Source: JAGDVO01 sp964590075 [NCBI: uncultured Aquificales bacterium] (GTDB lineage: Bacteria; Thermosulfidibacterota; Thermosulfidibacteria; Thermosulfidibacterales). From it: DNA of 64,000 nucleotides. This document shows, one piece after another, positions 46,309 through 55,131 of this stretch. The notes beneath the pieces were generated by a model, which was not told the DNA's origin, made no database searches, and saw only the letters and a program-made list of their open reading frames with translations. The stretch spans positions 369,192 to 433,191 of the forward strand of contig CAZPXS010000001.1 of NCBI GenBank assembly GCA_964590075.1. The letters are read 5' to 3'. The translations under genes were made by a program, and so were the position numbers. Position 1 is the stretch's first letter, and every line of letters begins with the position of its first letter.

Positions 46309-47892
46309 ATGGATTTTCTTCTTGCTATTTTCCCTATACTCATCGTGTTAGTAGGTATGGTTTTCTTTTACCAGTCCGGTTCTGTTATGGCGGTTGTGGG
46401 TTGGGTTATCTCTATTATACTTGCAGTTTTTTATTTCAAAACAAGTTTTTCTATAGCTATAGCTGCATCGGTGGTTGGGATACTTAAGGGTTTGAGTGTT
46501 ACCCTTGCTGTTATATTTACTATGTATCTGATATTTCTGATGAAAGAAACGGGCCACCTTTCAACTGTTATTGAGTACATAAAGGGTATATCTAACAAAA
46601 AGGAGGAACAGGTATTGTTTCTGGGGATGGGTTTTGGTTCGTTGGTTACTTCACTTGGCATGGTTACACCTGCTCTTTTCCCACCTATATTTCTTATGCT
46701 TGGATTCTCACCCATTTCTACTGTTTTGATTGCTGTTTTATGTTACGATCCTCTCACGTCCTTTGCACTTTTTTCCATACCAATTACCTTACCTTCAAAG
46801 GTTGCCTTTGAATCTTTTAAGATACATGTTCCTGGAATCGATAGCTTAAGTACCTTTATATGGGATTATACTTTTAAGATATCGGTCTTTTTACCCTTTG
46901 TTACACCATTCTTTGCCTATATGATGCTTTATTACGTGGGCGGTTTTGAAGCTGTTAGGAAGAACTTCAAAGAGGCTACTATCGTTTCGTTGGCGTTGTC
47001 GGTTACCACATTGGTTGTATCCTGGCTAAGGATACTTCCTGTTGAAATAATAGGTGTCTTTGCAGGAATTGTAGCAATGTTAACAGCCCACTATCTCTAT
47101 AGGAACAGTAATGGCAATGGTAGGAGTTTTAAGTTGGATAGTAGATTTTTAAGATCGACCCTTCCTTTTATATTACTTATCCTTTTATCAGGGGTCGTTA
47201 ATATACCCGCTATTAGAGCCTATTTATCAAAGTTGCCAGGAGACTATGAGGTCATAGATGTTATAGCAAACCAAAAGGTTGATCTCGATATACTATCTAA
47301 CGTATGGTTCTGGATACTTGTAACTACCATTATTTCGATAGTTGTATATAGGCCCGATGGAAATACGCTTAAGAATGTAACTACCCTCTGGATGAAACGT
47401 ATCATCAGTCCTTCTATAGCTTATTCACTCTTTTTTGCTATAGCCTATATAATGGCCTGGTCTGCCATGGATGTTGTGAATGGGAAGCTTGTACCTACTC
47501 CTTTCTTTAAGGATTACAACATGGATAGGATCATCGGAGTTACCCTTGCTGATCTTTTCGGTAGGTTTTATGCCTTCATTTCACCCATACTTGGTCTTAT
47601 AGGAACCTTCGTTGGTGGTTCTACTACAGCTAGTAACGTTCTTTTTGCTAAGATTCAGTATGAGGCTACCGTGAGAACCCTTGGGGCGGAGTTATTTATG
47701 TGGATATATGCGGCTCACGCGGTTGGTGGTGGTTTAGCAAGTGCCATAACTCCATCTAAGATAACTAACGCTGCCTCTACCATTGGATTAAAGGGTGCTG
47801 ATGAGGCAAAGGTTTTGAGGCAAATGTTACTACCCATCCTTTTAATATCCGTCTTTGTGGGGCTATTAACTCTCGTATTTATTAACCTATAG
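46309..47892 (+). CDS. L-lactate permease family transporter
   Basis: 527 residues with about twelve to fourteen membrane helices, an LctP-family carrier for lactate or a related 2-hydroxy acid with protons. Family motifs: FGSLVTSLGMVTPALFPP, LIAVLCYDPLTSFALFSIP, GTFVGGSTTASNVLFAKIQ and AHAVGGGLASAITPSKITNA. The usual GSNTNSNV loop reads GSTTASNV. It is monocistronic with its own promoter. No lactate dehydrogenase gene is near, so the substrate is not fixed by context. Confidence 0.88.
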   Translation: MDFLLAIFPILIVLVGMVFFYQSGSVMAVVGWVISIILAVFYFKTSFSIAIAASVVGILKGLSVTLAVIFTMYLIFLMKETGHLSTVIEYIKGISNKKEEQVLFLGMGFGSLVTSLGMVTPALFPPIFLMLGFSPISTVLIAVLCYDPLTSFALFSIPITLPSKVAFESFKIHVPGIDSLSTFIWDYTFKISVFLPFVTPFFAYMMLYYVGGFEAVRKNFKEATIVSLALSVTTLVVSWLRILPVEIIGVFAGIVAMLTAHYLYRNSNGNGRSFKLDSRFLRSTLPFILLILLSGVVNIPAIRAYLSKLPGDYEVIDVIANQKVDLDILSNVWFWILVTTIISIVVYRPDGNTLKNVTTLWMKRIISPSIAYSLFFAIAYIMAWSAMDVVNGKLVPTPFFKDYNMDRIIGVTLADLFGRFYAFISPILGLIGTFVGGSTTASNVLFAKIQYEATVRTLGAELFMWIYAAHAVGGGLASAITPSKITNAASTIGLKGADEAKVLRQMLLPILLISVFVGLLTLVFINL

Positions 47893-47903
47893 TAGTTATT
47901 CTT

Positions 47904-47932
47904 GAGGTGGTGGGTTATTCCTTCACCACCTC
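47904..47932. terminator. Hairpin between convergent permease and cutA genes
   Basis: GAGGTGGTG at 47904-47912 pairs perfectly with CACCACCTC at 47924-47932 around an eleven-base loop. It covers the cutA stop and the codons for its last Glu-Val-Val. As at atpC/phoU, no clear T-run follows on either strand. Confidence 0.5.
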
Positions 47933-48232
47933 GTCTATCCATCTTAAATAGGATTCGATTCCCTCAATTACTGGGAGGGCTATTATTTCAGGTACAGTGT
48001 AGGAATGTAGATTTTTGATCTTTTCTTCTACCTCTTTATAGAGACTCTTCTTTGTCTTTATAAATATTAGGTATTCATCGCTAGCTTCAATTTTATCATG
48101 CCATATGTATCTACTTCTCATTGGCCCTATTATCTGTATGCAGGCTGCGGATCTTTCTTTGAGGAGTTCTTCCGCTATTTTTTCAGCAAGTTCCAAATTA
48201 TCGGTTGTAGTTATAATCATTATGTATTCCAT
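47915..48232 (-). CDS. cutA: CutA1 divalent-ion tolerance protein
   Basis: 105 residues, the trimeric PII-like CutA1 family. Seen: MIITTTDNLELAEKIAEELL at the N-terminus, AACIQIIGPMRSRYIWHDKI, EYLIFIKTKKSLYKEVEEKI, and HSYTVPEIIALPVIEGIESYL with the final YLRWID. The ATG at 48232 follows AGGAAGG. The family is widespread and very heat-stable; its role in copper tolerance is disputed. It diverges from the thiolase gene. Confidence 0.95.
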   Translation of the reverse strand: MEYIMIITTTDNLELAEKIAEELLKERSAACIQIIGPMRSRYIWHDKIEASDEYLIFIKTKKSLYKEVEEKIKNLHSYTVPEIIALPVIEGIESYLRWIDEVVKE

Positions 48233-48311
48233 GCCTTCCTCCTTTACTATGGATTTAGCTATTAGATTATGCTACATTGGTAAGTGTATTTTCAAGACGG
48301 AGGGATTAGTC

Positions 48312-49490
48312 ATGCGGGATGCCTATATAGTTGATGGTGTAAGGACTCCTATAGGCGATTTTGGTGGTTCCTTGAAGGATTTTAAAGCTGGGGAATTAGG
48401 GGCTATAGTTGTAAGAGCTTTGATAGATAGGAACAAGTTGGATCCTAGTCGTATTGATGAGGTTATAATGGGTTGTGTTTTTCAGGCGGGACAGAAGGCT
48501 AATCCTGCCAGACAGGCCGCTATATTAGGTGGTGTTCCAGTGGAAGTTCCTGCTATTACTCTTAACAACCAGTGTGCAAGTGGCTTGAGATCCGTTATAA
48601 TGGCTTCCCAGATGATAAAGTTATCGGAAGCGGATCTTGTAATAGCTGGTGGATGCGAGAGTATGAGCAATGTGCCCTATTTACTTACCGGGGCAAGGTG
48701 GGGTTATAGATTGGGGCATGGTGAACTTCACGATGGATTGCTTTACGATGGTCTTATCTGTGTTTTTTATGGACAACATATGGGGGTTACTGCGGAGAAT
48801 CTTGCGGAGATGCATAGGATTTCTCGAGAGGAACAGGATAGGTTTGCCTATGAGAGTCACATGAAGGCGGTAAGGGCTATCAAGGAAGGGAAATTTAAGG
48901 ATGAGATAGTTCCGGTTGAGGTAAAAACTAAGAAAGGTTCCTTCATCTTTGATAGGGATGAACATCCGAAGGAAGATACCACTATAGAGGCTTTATCGAA
49001 ATTGAAGCCAGTATTTAAAAAGGATGGTACGGTGACTGCTGGCAATTCCTCTTCTATAAATGATGGGGCCTCTGCTTTACTTGTTGCTTCCGAGGATGCT
49101 TTAAAGAGGTATAACCTTGAGCCTATAGCGAGAGTCGTATCTTATGCGACCTGTGGTGTTCCGCCCGAGATAATGGGGTGGGGGCCTGTCCCAGCCACAA
49201 AAAAGGCCCTTGAGATTGCTGGTTTAAAACTCGAAGATATTGGTCTTGTCGAGTTGAACGAGGCTTTTGCAGCCCAGGCTCTGAGTTGCATAAAGGGTTT
49301 AGGTCTTGACATGTCCATAGTTAATGTTAATGGTAGTGGTATATCTCTAGGGCATCCCGTTGGAGCAACTGGTGCAAGAATACTGGTTACGTTGATTTAC
49401 GAGATGAGGAGAAGAAAGGTAAAGTATGGACTTGCCACTTTATGTCAGGGTGGTGGTATGGGAACGGCAGTTATAGTAGAATTAGTTTGA
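48312..49490 (+). CDS. Acetyl-CoA acetyltransferase (thiolase)
   Basis: 392 residues. Joins or splits acetyl-CoA and acyl-CoA. Seen: IVDGVRTPIGDFGGSL, the acylated Cys in LNNQCASGLRSV (about 88), GGCESMSNVPYLL, the NEAFAAQALSC segment, SGISLGHPVGATGARI (catalytic His), and LATLCQGGGMGTAVIVE (second Cys). All three catalytic residues are present. ATG 48312 follows GGAGGG by eight bases; the frame further upstream is antisense to cutA. No other fatty-acid or polyhydroxybutyrate gene is near, so the pathway is unclear. It may head the long operon to 59256. Confidence 0.93.
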   Translation: MRDAYIVDGVRTPIGDFGGSLKDFKAGELGAIVVRALIDRNKLDPSRIDEVIMGCVFQAGQKANPARQAAILGGVPVEVPAITLNNQCASGLRSVIMASQMIKLSEADLVIAGGCESMSNVPYLLTGARWGYRLGHGELHDGLLYDGLICVFYGQHMGVTAENLAEMHRISREEQDRFAYESHMKAVRAIKEGKFKDEIVPVEVKTKKGSFIFDRDEHPKEDTTIEALSKLKPVFKKDGTVTAGNSSSINDGASALLVASEDALKRYNLEPIARVVSYATCGVPPEIMGWGPVPATKKALEIAGLKLEDIGLVELNEAFAAQALSCIKGLGLDMSIVNVNGSGISLGHPVGATGARILVTLIYEMRRRKVKYGLATLCQGGGMGTAVIVELV

Positions 49491-49503
49491 TTAGGAGGTT
49501 AAA

Positions 49504-50385
49504 ATGGTGGCGGTTACTGAGACTAACATCGGAGAGTTAAAAAAGTTGTTTTCTGGGAAGGTTAGGGATGTATATGAGGTGGATGATTCTAGACTTTTGA
49601 TTGTAGCTACCGATAGGATAAGTGCTTTCGATGTGGTTTTTAGGGAGGGGATTCCGGGTAAGGGAGAGGTACTAACAAGGATATCTAACAAATGGTTTTC
49701 AATGATAAGTTATCCGCACCATTTAATATCCACAGAGCCACACAAGGAGTTACCTTTTTTGAATAACTATCCAGAACTTACTACAAGAAGCGTTTTGGTT
49801 AAAAGGTTGAAGAGGATAGATATCGAGTGTGTTGCAAGAGGCTACTTATTCGGTAGTGCCTATAAGGATTATGTGAAAACTGGCGAAGTATGTGGTATAA
49901 AGTTGCCTCCTGGGTTGAGGTTAGCCGAGAAATTACCAGAGCCCATTTTTACCCCTGCCACTAAAGCCGAGATAGGCATGCACGATGAAAATGTGGATTT
50001 TGAGGCCTGTGTAAGGATAGTTGGTGATAGGGGTTTGGTGGAAAGGATGAGGGATATAACACTTGGTATTTACAGGTGGGCTCACGACCTTTTAGTTAAC
50101 AGAGGTATAATACTTGCAGATACGAAACTTGAGTTTGGTCTAGATGATGATGGAAACCTTTACATTATAGATGAGTTACTTACACCAGATTCATCGCGTT
50201 TCTGGGATGCTTCAACGTATAAGCCCGGTGAATCTCCGGTAAACTTCGATAAGCAGTTCGTAAGAGACTATCTTGAGTCCATAGGTTGGAATAAGCAGCC
50301 TCCTCCTCCCCCTCTACCCGAGGATGTTATTTTAAAGACTGTGGAGCGTTATAGAACGATTGAGAAAATAATACTTTCACTTTAG
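49504..50385 (+). CDS. purC: SAICAR synthase
   Basis: 293 residues. Adds aspartate to CAIR in purine synthesis. Seen: LFSGKVRDVYEVDDSRLLIVA, DRISAFDVVF, the RLKRIDIECVARGYLFGSAY segment, PIFTPATKAE, and DELLTPDSSRFWDASTYKPG. The C-terminal GWNKQPPPPPLPEDVI tail is usual in the longer PurC type. It is 13 bases after the thiolase stop and 4 bases before ribF. Confidence 0.96.
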   Translation: MVAVTETNIGELKKLFSGKVRDVYEVDDSRLLIVATDRISAFDVVFREGIPGKGEVLTRISNKWFSMISYPHHLISTEPHKELPFLNNYPELTTRSVLVKRLKRIDIECVARGYLFGSAYKDYVKTGEVCGIKLPPGLRLAEKLPEPIFTPATKAEIGMHDENVDFEACVRIVGDRGLVERMRDITLGIYRWAHDLLVNRGIILADTKLEFGLDDDGNLYIIDELLTPDSSRFWDASTYKPGESPVNFDKQFVRDYLESIGWNKQPPPPPLPEDVILKTVERYRTIEKIILSL

Positions 50386-50389
50386 CGGT

Positions 50390-51340
50390 ATGGTTGTAAC
50401 GGTTGATATCGATAAACTCAGTACACTTGAAGGTAAAAGGATAGTTGTAATAGGTAATTTTGATGGTGTTCATATAGGTCATCAGGAATTGATAAGGAGG
50501 GCTAAGTACTACAGGGAAACTGAGAAGCTAAGTATTACAGTTCTAACCTTTTGGCCCCATCCGTTAAACGTTCTTGGGAGGGAAAGAGGGACACTTCTAC
50601 TTATGCCTATAGAGGAAAGATTGAGAATGTTGAAGTTTTTTGGTGTGGATGAAGTTGTAGTACTGGAATTCAATAGGAAGCTCTATAGTATGGAACCGGA
50701 GGAGTTTTTACAGAGGGTTCTTATTGAGAAACTGAGGGCCTCTATAGTTATTGTAGGTGAGGACTTTAGATTTGGGAGGGAACGTAAGGGTGATGTTAAA
50801 CTGATGAAGGATTATCTTACTAAAAGGGGTATTTATCTGGAGGTAGTCAAACAGGTCTATCATGATGGTATGCCAGTTAGTAGTACAAGGATAAGGAGAC
50901 TTTTAAAGGAAGGGAAGGTAGAAGAAGTATGGTATCTGCTTGGAAGGCCATATAGACTCTGTGGTAAAGTTATTCATGGGGCAGGAAGGGGCAGGAATTT
51001 AGGGTTCCCCACTGCCAATTTAAGACCTGTAAATGAGATAATTCCCCAAGATGGGGTTTACGCTACCTTCGTTGATCTGGGTGATGCTTTATATAGGGGC
51101 TTTACTAACATAGGTAGAAATCCCACTTTTGGCGATAACCAGAGATCTGTTGAAACCTATGTACTTGATTTTTCCGGAGATTTGTACGGTAAGGTAATTG
51201 CTATATACTTTGTTAAGAGATTGAGAGGGGAGATGAAGTTTGATACAATAGAAGATTTGAGAAAGGCTATTGCAGGAGATATCGAAGAGGGAAGGAAGTA
51301 TTTGGAATGGGAAAGGTTAAGTTTTGGATTTTCCTTTTAG
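50390..51340 (+). CDS. ribF: Riboflavin kinase/FAD synthetase
   Basis: 316 residues, bifunctional. The N-terminal adenylyltransferase part has VVIGNFDGVHIGHQELI, LTFWPHPLNVLGRE and VVGEDFRFGRERKGDVK; SSTRIRRLLKEG lies between. The C-terminal flavokinase has RPYRLCGKVIHGAGRGRNLG, FPTANLRP, DGVYATFVDLG, NIGRNPTFGDNQRSVETYVLDF. It makes FMN and FAD for enzymes such as MurB, HemG and MnmG. It overlaps the amidase gene by 34 bases. Confidence 0.96.
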   Translation: MVVTVDIDKLSTLEGKRIVVIGNFDGVHIGHQELIRRAKYYRETEKLSITVLTFWPHPLNVLGRERGTLLLMPIEERLRMLKFFGVDEVVVLEFNRKLYSMEPEEFLQRVLIEKLRASIVIVGEDFRFGRERKGDVKLMKDYLTKRGIYLEVVKQVYHDGMPVSSTRIRRLLKEGKVEEVWYLLGRPYRLCGKVIHGAGRGRNLGFPTANLRPVNEIIPQDGVYATFVDLGDALYRGFTNIGRNPTFGDNQRSVETYVLDFSGDLYGKVIAIYFVKRLRGEMKFDTIEDLRKAIAGDIEEGRKYLEWERLSFGFSF

Positions 51341-52755
51341 TGCCTTTATTAATTGCTCTATTAGGAACTAGGGAAAGTTACGCTAAATTTACCGAAAATG
51401 GGATCCGATACTGGAGTGGTCCTGATCATACCAGATTGGTCATAGCGGTTAGTGATTCCTGCGAGGTTGATTGGGTTGTGAAGGATGATCCGCCAAGGAT
51501 AGAGATCAAACTTGTTAAGCCGGTAAAGGATTGGAATGAGCCCTTTATATTTGTTGAAGATAGGTTTATTGAACATGTTGCCTACATCCAGGGTAACAGA
51601 TACTACACGGTGATAGTTTTTCTTAAAAGGAGAAAGAACCCGAACATTAAGGTCTTTACTCTTAAAAGAGATGAGGATAGACCCTTTAGGGTGGTTGTTG
51701 ATCTCTCTCCATCCTTAGAGGAGGAGATGGAGATAGAGAAGAGTAGATTGATGGATGCGGAAAGGATAAGGAGAGAAAAGAAGTATATAGTGGTTGTAGA
51801 TCCAGGGCATGGGGGTAATGATCCAGGAGCTATAGGTGTTAATGGGCTTATGGAGAAGGATGTGGTTCTTGATATTGCGAGAAATGTCAATGCCATTTGT
51901 GGTAATGATAGATACTTCAAAGTTGTTCTTACGAGAGATAGCGATTATTTTATTCCCTTAGAGAGGAGAGTTAAGATAGCAAGGGACTATAGGGCGGATC
52001 TTTTCATCAGTATTCATGCGAACTCCGCACCTAACAGGAGTTACGATGGTTTTATGGCTTTTGTTTTAGCTCCAAGGGGTGCAAGGGGTGGTATTGAGAG
52101 GTTAGTTCAGGATGCTGAGAATAAAGAAGTGGCTGGAGAACTTAGAAATGGTAATGATTACACCGCTAAGGTATTGTTGGACTTTTCCTATGAGTATACG
52201 ATGGTTGAAGGGAGAAGGTTGGCGAGGTTTATATTGGATGATGTGGACGAGTATACTAGTTTTACCAATAGAGGTATAAAGGAGGCAGCCTTTTATGTTC
52301 TCAGAAATCCTGGTGTTCCCGCGGTTTTATTGGAGGTTGGCTTTCTTTCCAACGAGAAAGATGCCAAGAAGTTAACCGATGACGAGGAGAGACGAAGGGT
52401 GGCTATGGCTATCTGTGGAGGTATTAGAAAGTACTTTGAGCATATGGAATCTATGAAGAATCTAACTTCTAAGGTTATAGATAGAAACTATTCTAACAGG
52501 TCAAAAAGAGTAAGTGTATCTAAAAGGGACGACCGAAGAGAAGAAACGGTTTTACAAAGCTCTGATACCTCAAGTAGTAATAAAACCTCAATTAAAAATA
52601 CACCAACTACTAAGGTATATGAGGTTAAGAAGGGAGATACTCTATTTAGCATTGCGAGACTCTTTAATGTCTCGGTCGAAGATATAGTTCGTTTGAACAA
52701 CATAAAGAAGCTTATGGTTTATCCAGGGATGAAGTTATTCATCCCTGTTAAGTAA
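51307..52755 (+). CDS. N-acetylmuramoyl-L-alanine amidase (AMIN-Amidase_3-LysM)
   Basis: 482 residues, exported zinc amidase that splits septal peptidoglycan so that daughter cells part. A signal peptide (WIFLLVPLLIALLG) is followed by an AMIN-like region (about 30-135), an Amidase_3 domain starting VVDPGHGGNDPGAIG (zinc His, about 163), SLRD-like LTRDSDYFIPLERRV, FISIHANSAP and the LLEVGFLSNEKDA (catalytic Glu), then a Ser/Lys-rich linker and one LysM at about 437-481 (VKKGDTLFSIARLFNVSVED). An architecture of AmiC/AmiB type. It is the last housekeeping gene before the accessory set. Confidence 0.94.
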   Translation: MGKVKFWIFLLVPLLIALLGTRESYAKFTENGIRYWSGPDHTRLVIAVSDSCEVDWVVKDDPPRIEIKLVKPVKDWNEPFIFVEDRFIEHVAYIQGNRYYTVIVFLKRRKNPNIKVFTLKRDEDRPFRVVVDLSPSLEEEMEIEKSRLMDAERIRREKKYIVVVDPGHGGNDPGAIGVNGLMEKDVVLDIARNVNAICGNDRYFKVVLTRDSDYFIPLERRVKIARDYRADLFISIHANSAPNRSYDGFMAFVLAPRGARGGIERLVQDAENKEVAGELRNGNDYTAKVLLDFSYEYTMVEGRRLARFILDDVDEYTSFTNRGIKEAAFYVLRNPGVPAVLLEVGFLSNEKDAKKLTDDEERRRVAMAICGGIRKYFEHMESMKNLTSKVIDRNYSNRSKRVSVSKRDDRREETVLQSSDTSSSNKTSIKNTPTTKVYEVKKGDTLFSIARLFNVSVEDIVRLNNIKKLMVYPGMKLFIPVK

Positions 52756-52767
52756 AGAGGAGTCGTT

Positions 52768-53631
52768 ATGTCTAAAGAAGCTGTGTTAGATAAAGTGAGA
52801 AAGCTAGAAAAACTTCCTACTCTTCCTGAAGTTTTAAATAAGATTCTTTCACTTAAGAATGAAAATTATAGTATTGTGAATTTAGAAAACATAATTTCAA
52901 AAGATCCTGTTATTACAGCTAAAGTTATTAAAGTTGCTAATACGTTATATTTCAATCCTTATGGTTACAGAGTTACGAGTTTGAAACGAGCCATAGAGCT
53001 CATTGGTTTGAATAATCTATTCTCAGTAATTTTGAGTATGGTTATTCCTGATCTATTCCCAATAGAGAAAAATTCTCTTTACAGAGAACTTTTTTGGAAA
53101 CACTCTTTCGTTTGCGCATTCATTTGTAGGAGATTGGCTAAGTTTTGTTGTGATGTGGATACTGATTCTGCTTTTACCGTGGGTTTGCTTCATGATATAG
53201 GTAAACTTGTGTTACTGATCTATTTTAAGGATGATTATGAAAAAGCTTTAACCTACATTGGGAAAGGATTACCATCCTATTTGGCAGAGCTAAGGGTGTT
53301 AGGTGTGAGCCACGATGAAGTGGGTGCAGTTTTACTTGAAACATGGGGTTTACCGGAAGTTATCAGCAATGCTGTGAGGTTTCATCATAACTTGGTAGAT
53401 GGTAAGAACTTTGACGACATCACTGGGCTTGTACATGTGGCCAATATACTCACAATGTTGAGTGGGTTTAGCTATAACAGTGGTATTTTAATGGTTGTAT
53501 TGGATGATGATCCTGCATGGCGTAGGTTTAAGGGAAGAATCGTAGATCCTGATTATGAGATTCATAAGGTATTCGATGATATAGTTCATGCTATAGATCT
53601 TGCAGAGATAGCATGGAGTAGAGAATGGTGA
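52768..53631 (+). CDS. HDOD domain protein
   Basis: 287 residues made almost entirely of one HDOD domain: KLPTLPEVLNKILSLKNE, VNLENIISKDPVITAKVIK, VANTLYFNPYG and SLKRAIELIGLNNLFSVIL. HDOD domains relate to HD phosphohydrolases but usually lack the metal site. Here an HD-type set survives (KHSF, GLLHDIGK, VSHDEVGAV, RFHHN), so catalysis is possible. In other bacteria HDOD proteins act in signalling and stress control. It is 12 bases after the amidase gene and overlaps cheR by 7 bases. Its bases are more AT-rich than the wall genes upstream. Confidence 0.9.
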   Translation: MSKEAVLDKVRKLEKLPTLPEVLNKILSLKNENYSIVNLENIISKDPVITAKVIKVANTLYFNPYGYRVTSLKRAIELIGLNNLFSVILSMVIPDLFPIEKNSLYRELFWKHSFVCAFICRRLAKFCCDVDTDSAFTVGLLHDIGKLVLLIYFKDDYEKALTYIGKGLPSYLAELRVLGVSHDEVGAVLLETWGLPEVISNAVRFHHNLVDGKNFDDITGLVHVANILTMLSGFSYNSGILMVVLDDDPAWRRFKGRIVDPDYEIHKVFDDIVHAIDLAEIAWSREW

Positions 53632-54449
53632 TACCTGATTTTATATTCGAAAAGATTTCGAAATTAATATATGAGAAGACCGGAATAGTCGTTGGAGTTA
53701 GAGACAAAGATAAACTTGCAAACTTCTTTGCTAGTAATAAAATTGATCCCAGATACTTGGAAAAAGAACTTTCTAATAACCCAAAGTTGTTACATGACAT
53801 AATCAATGTAATAACTGTTAATGAAACTTTCTTTTTTCGCCATGAGAGTCAGTTTGAAATTTTAGAAAATATTTTAAGTGAATTTTTTAGAAATAGGAAA
53901 TATAGTAGAATTAAAATTTGGAGTGTCGGTTGTTCAACCGGAGAGGAACCCTATAGCATAGCTATAACTGCCATAAAGGCATACTCGAAGCTTTATGGTA
54001 GTGTGTGCGATCTCTATGGAATTGTAGAAATAATTGCTAACGATATTAATAGGGAAGTCTTGGATAAAGCTATTGAAGGAAAATATAGAGATTATTCTAT
54101 AAGAAATGTTAGCCATGATGTTTTGAGAGAGTTTTTTGAAAAAAATGGTGAAACATACGTGATAAAAGACTTTGTCAAAAAGTTAGTGAGTTTTTATTGC
54201 TTTAGTATTACTTCTACGTTAGATGTTGTAAAATATGTTGGTGTGGAAAGTTGTGATGTTGTTTTTTGTAGGAATGTGCTAATTTATTTTGATGATGATT
54301 CAAGAAGGAAATCTATAAATAATATATACAAAGCTTTAAAGAAAAATGGTTATTTATTCTTGGCACCTACTGAAAGTATAAGAGATATTAATGAAGAAAG
54401 ATTTTCAATAGCAGTAACTAAAGGGGGGATAATTTATGTTAAAAGATAG
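53625..54449 (+). CDS. CheR-type protein-glutamate methyltransferase
   Basis: 274 residues. SAM-dependent methyltransferase of the CheR family. The N-terminal helical domain is followed by VITVNETFFFRHESQFEIL, the SAM-site VGCSTGEEPYSIAIT, ANDINREVLDKAIEG, and DVVFCRNVLIYFDDDS. Motifs are complete. No receptor, CheA, CheB or CheY is in the window, and the pairing is with an HDOD gene, so its target may not be chemotaxis receptors. It overlaps its neighbours by 7 and 14 bases. Confidence 0.92.
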   Translation: MVIPDFIFEKISKLIYEKTGIVVGVRDKDKLANFFASNKIDPRYLEKELSNNPKLLHDIINVITVNETFFFRHESQFEILENILSEFFRNRKYSRIKIWSVGCSTGEEPYSIAITAIKAYSKLYGSVCDLYGIVEIIANDINREVLDKAIEGKYRDYSIRNVSHDVLREFFEKNGETYVIKDFVKKLVSFYCFSITSTLDVVKYVGVESCDVVFCRNVLIYFDDDSRRKSINNIYKALKKNGYLFLAPTESIRDINEERFSIAVTKGGIIYVKR

Positions 54450-55131
54450 GATTAAGTTAATTTCGCTTGATTTTTGGGAAACTATTGTAGATTTTCTTGA
54501 TAAATCTGATATTATTAAACTTAGATTAGAAAGGATAAATAGTATTTCGAATATATTAAGTATAGATAAAGAAATCGTTTCCAAGAAATATGATGAAGTA
54601 ATCAGTCATATGTGTGATATAAGGGAGAAAACTTGTCGTGAGTTTACGGTTGATGAGTTTATAGAGAACTTATTAAAAGCTCTTAATTTTGATAATACTT
54701 ATAAAGACCAGCTGAAGTTGATATTTAGTGAAACTGTAAGAAGGTATATACCGGGGCCTACTAACGGTGTTAAAGAGTTTTTGGAATATCTGAAGGATAG
54801 AGGTTATATAGTTGTTATTGTTTCTAACACCATAAACGGGAAGTTAGAGAGAGAACTTTTGAAGGAATATGGTCTCTTTGATTATTTTGATTCCATGGTT
54901 TTTTCCTCTGAAGTAAGGGTTAGAAAACCATCCAAGGATATATTCTATATTGCTCTTAATAGGTTTGGAGTACCAAATTATAGAGCAATACACATCGGTG
55001 ATGACCCTTTAAGTGATGTCTTTGGTGCTCTTAATGCGGGCATGTGGAGTGGGTATTATAAAGGGGAGTTGACAACCTATCATGCTCATTTTACATTCAA
55101 TAATTGGAAGGCACTTAGAGAATTGTTCTAG
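54436..55131 (+). CDS. HAD superfamily hydrolase
   Basis: 231 residues. Motif I is SLDFWETI (nucleophile Asp in DxW form), motif II VVIVSNTINGK, motif III Lys in RVRKPSKDIF, and motif IV IHIGDDPLSDVFGALNAGM. A helical cap of about 80 residues lies after motif I. It is a small-molecule phosphatase of unknown substrate. The stop TAG is immediately followed by the ATG of the exonuclease gene. The gene is AT-rich like cheR. Confidence 0.88.
   Translation: MLKDRIKLISLDFWETIVDFLDKSDIIKLRLERINSISNILSIDKEIVSKKYDEVISHMCDIREKTCREFTVDEFIENLLKALNFDNTYKDQLKLIFSETVRRYIPGPTNGVKEFLEYLKDRGYIVVIVSNTINGKLERELLKEYGLFDYFDSMVFSSEVRVRKPSKDIFYIALNRFGVPNYRAIHIGDDPLSDVFGALNAGMWSGYYKGELTTYHAHFTFNNWKALRELF

Noticed and set aside
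48105-48311. N-terminal extension of the thiolase
   Set aside because: It lies opposite cutA; the thiolase fold starts right after ATG 48312, which has GGAGGG upstream.
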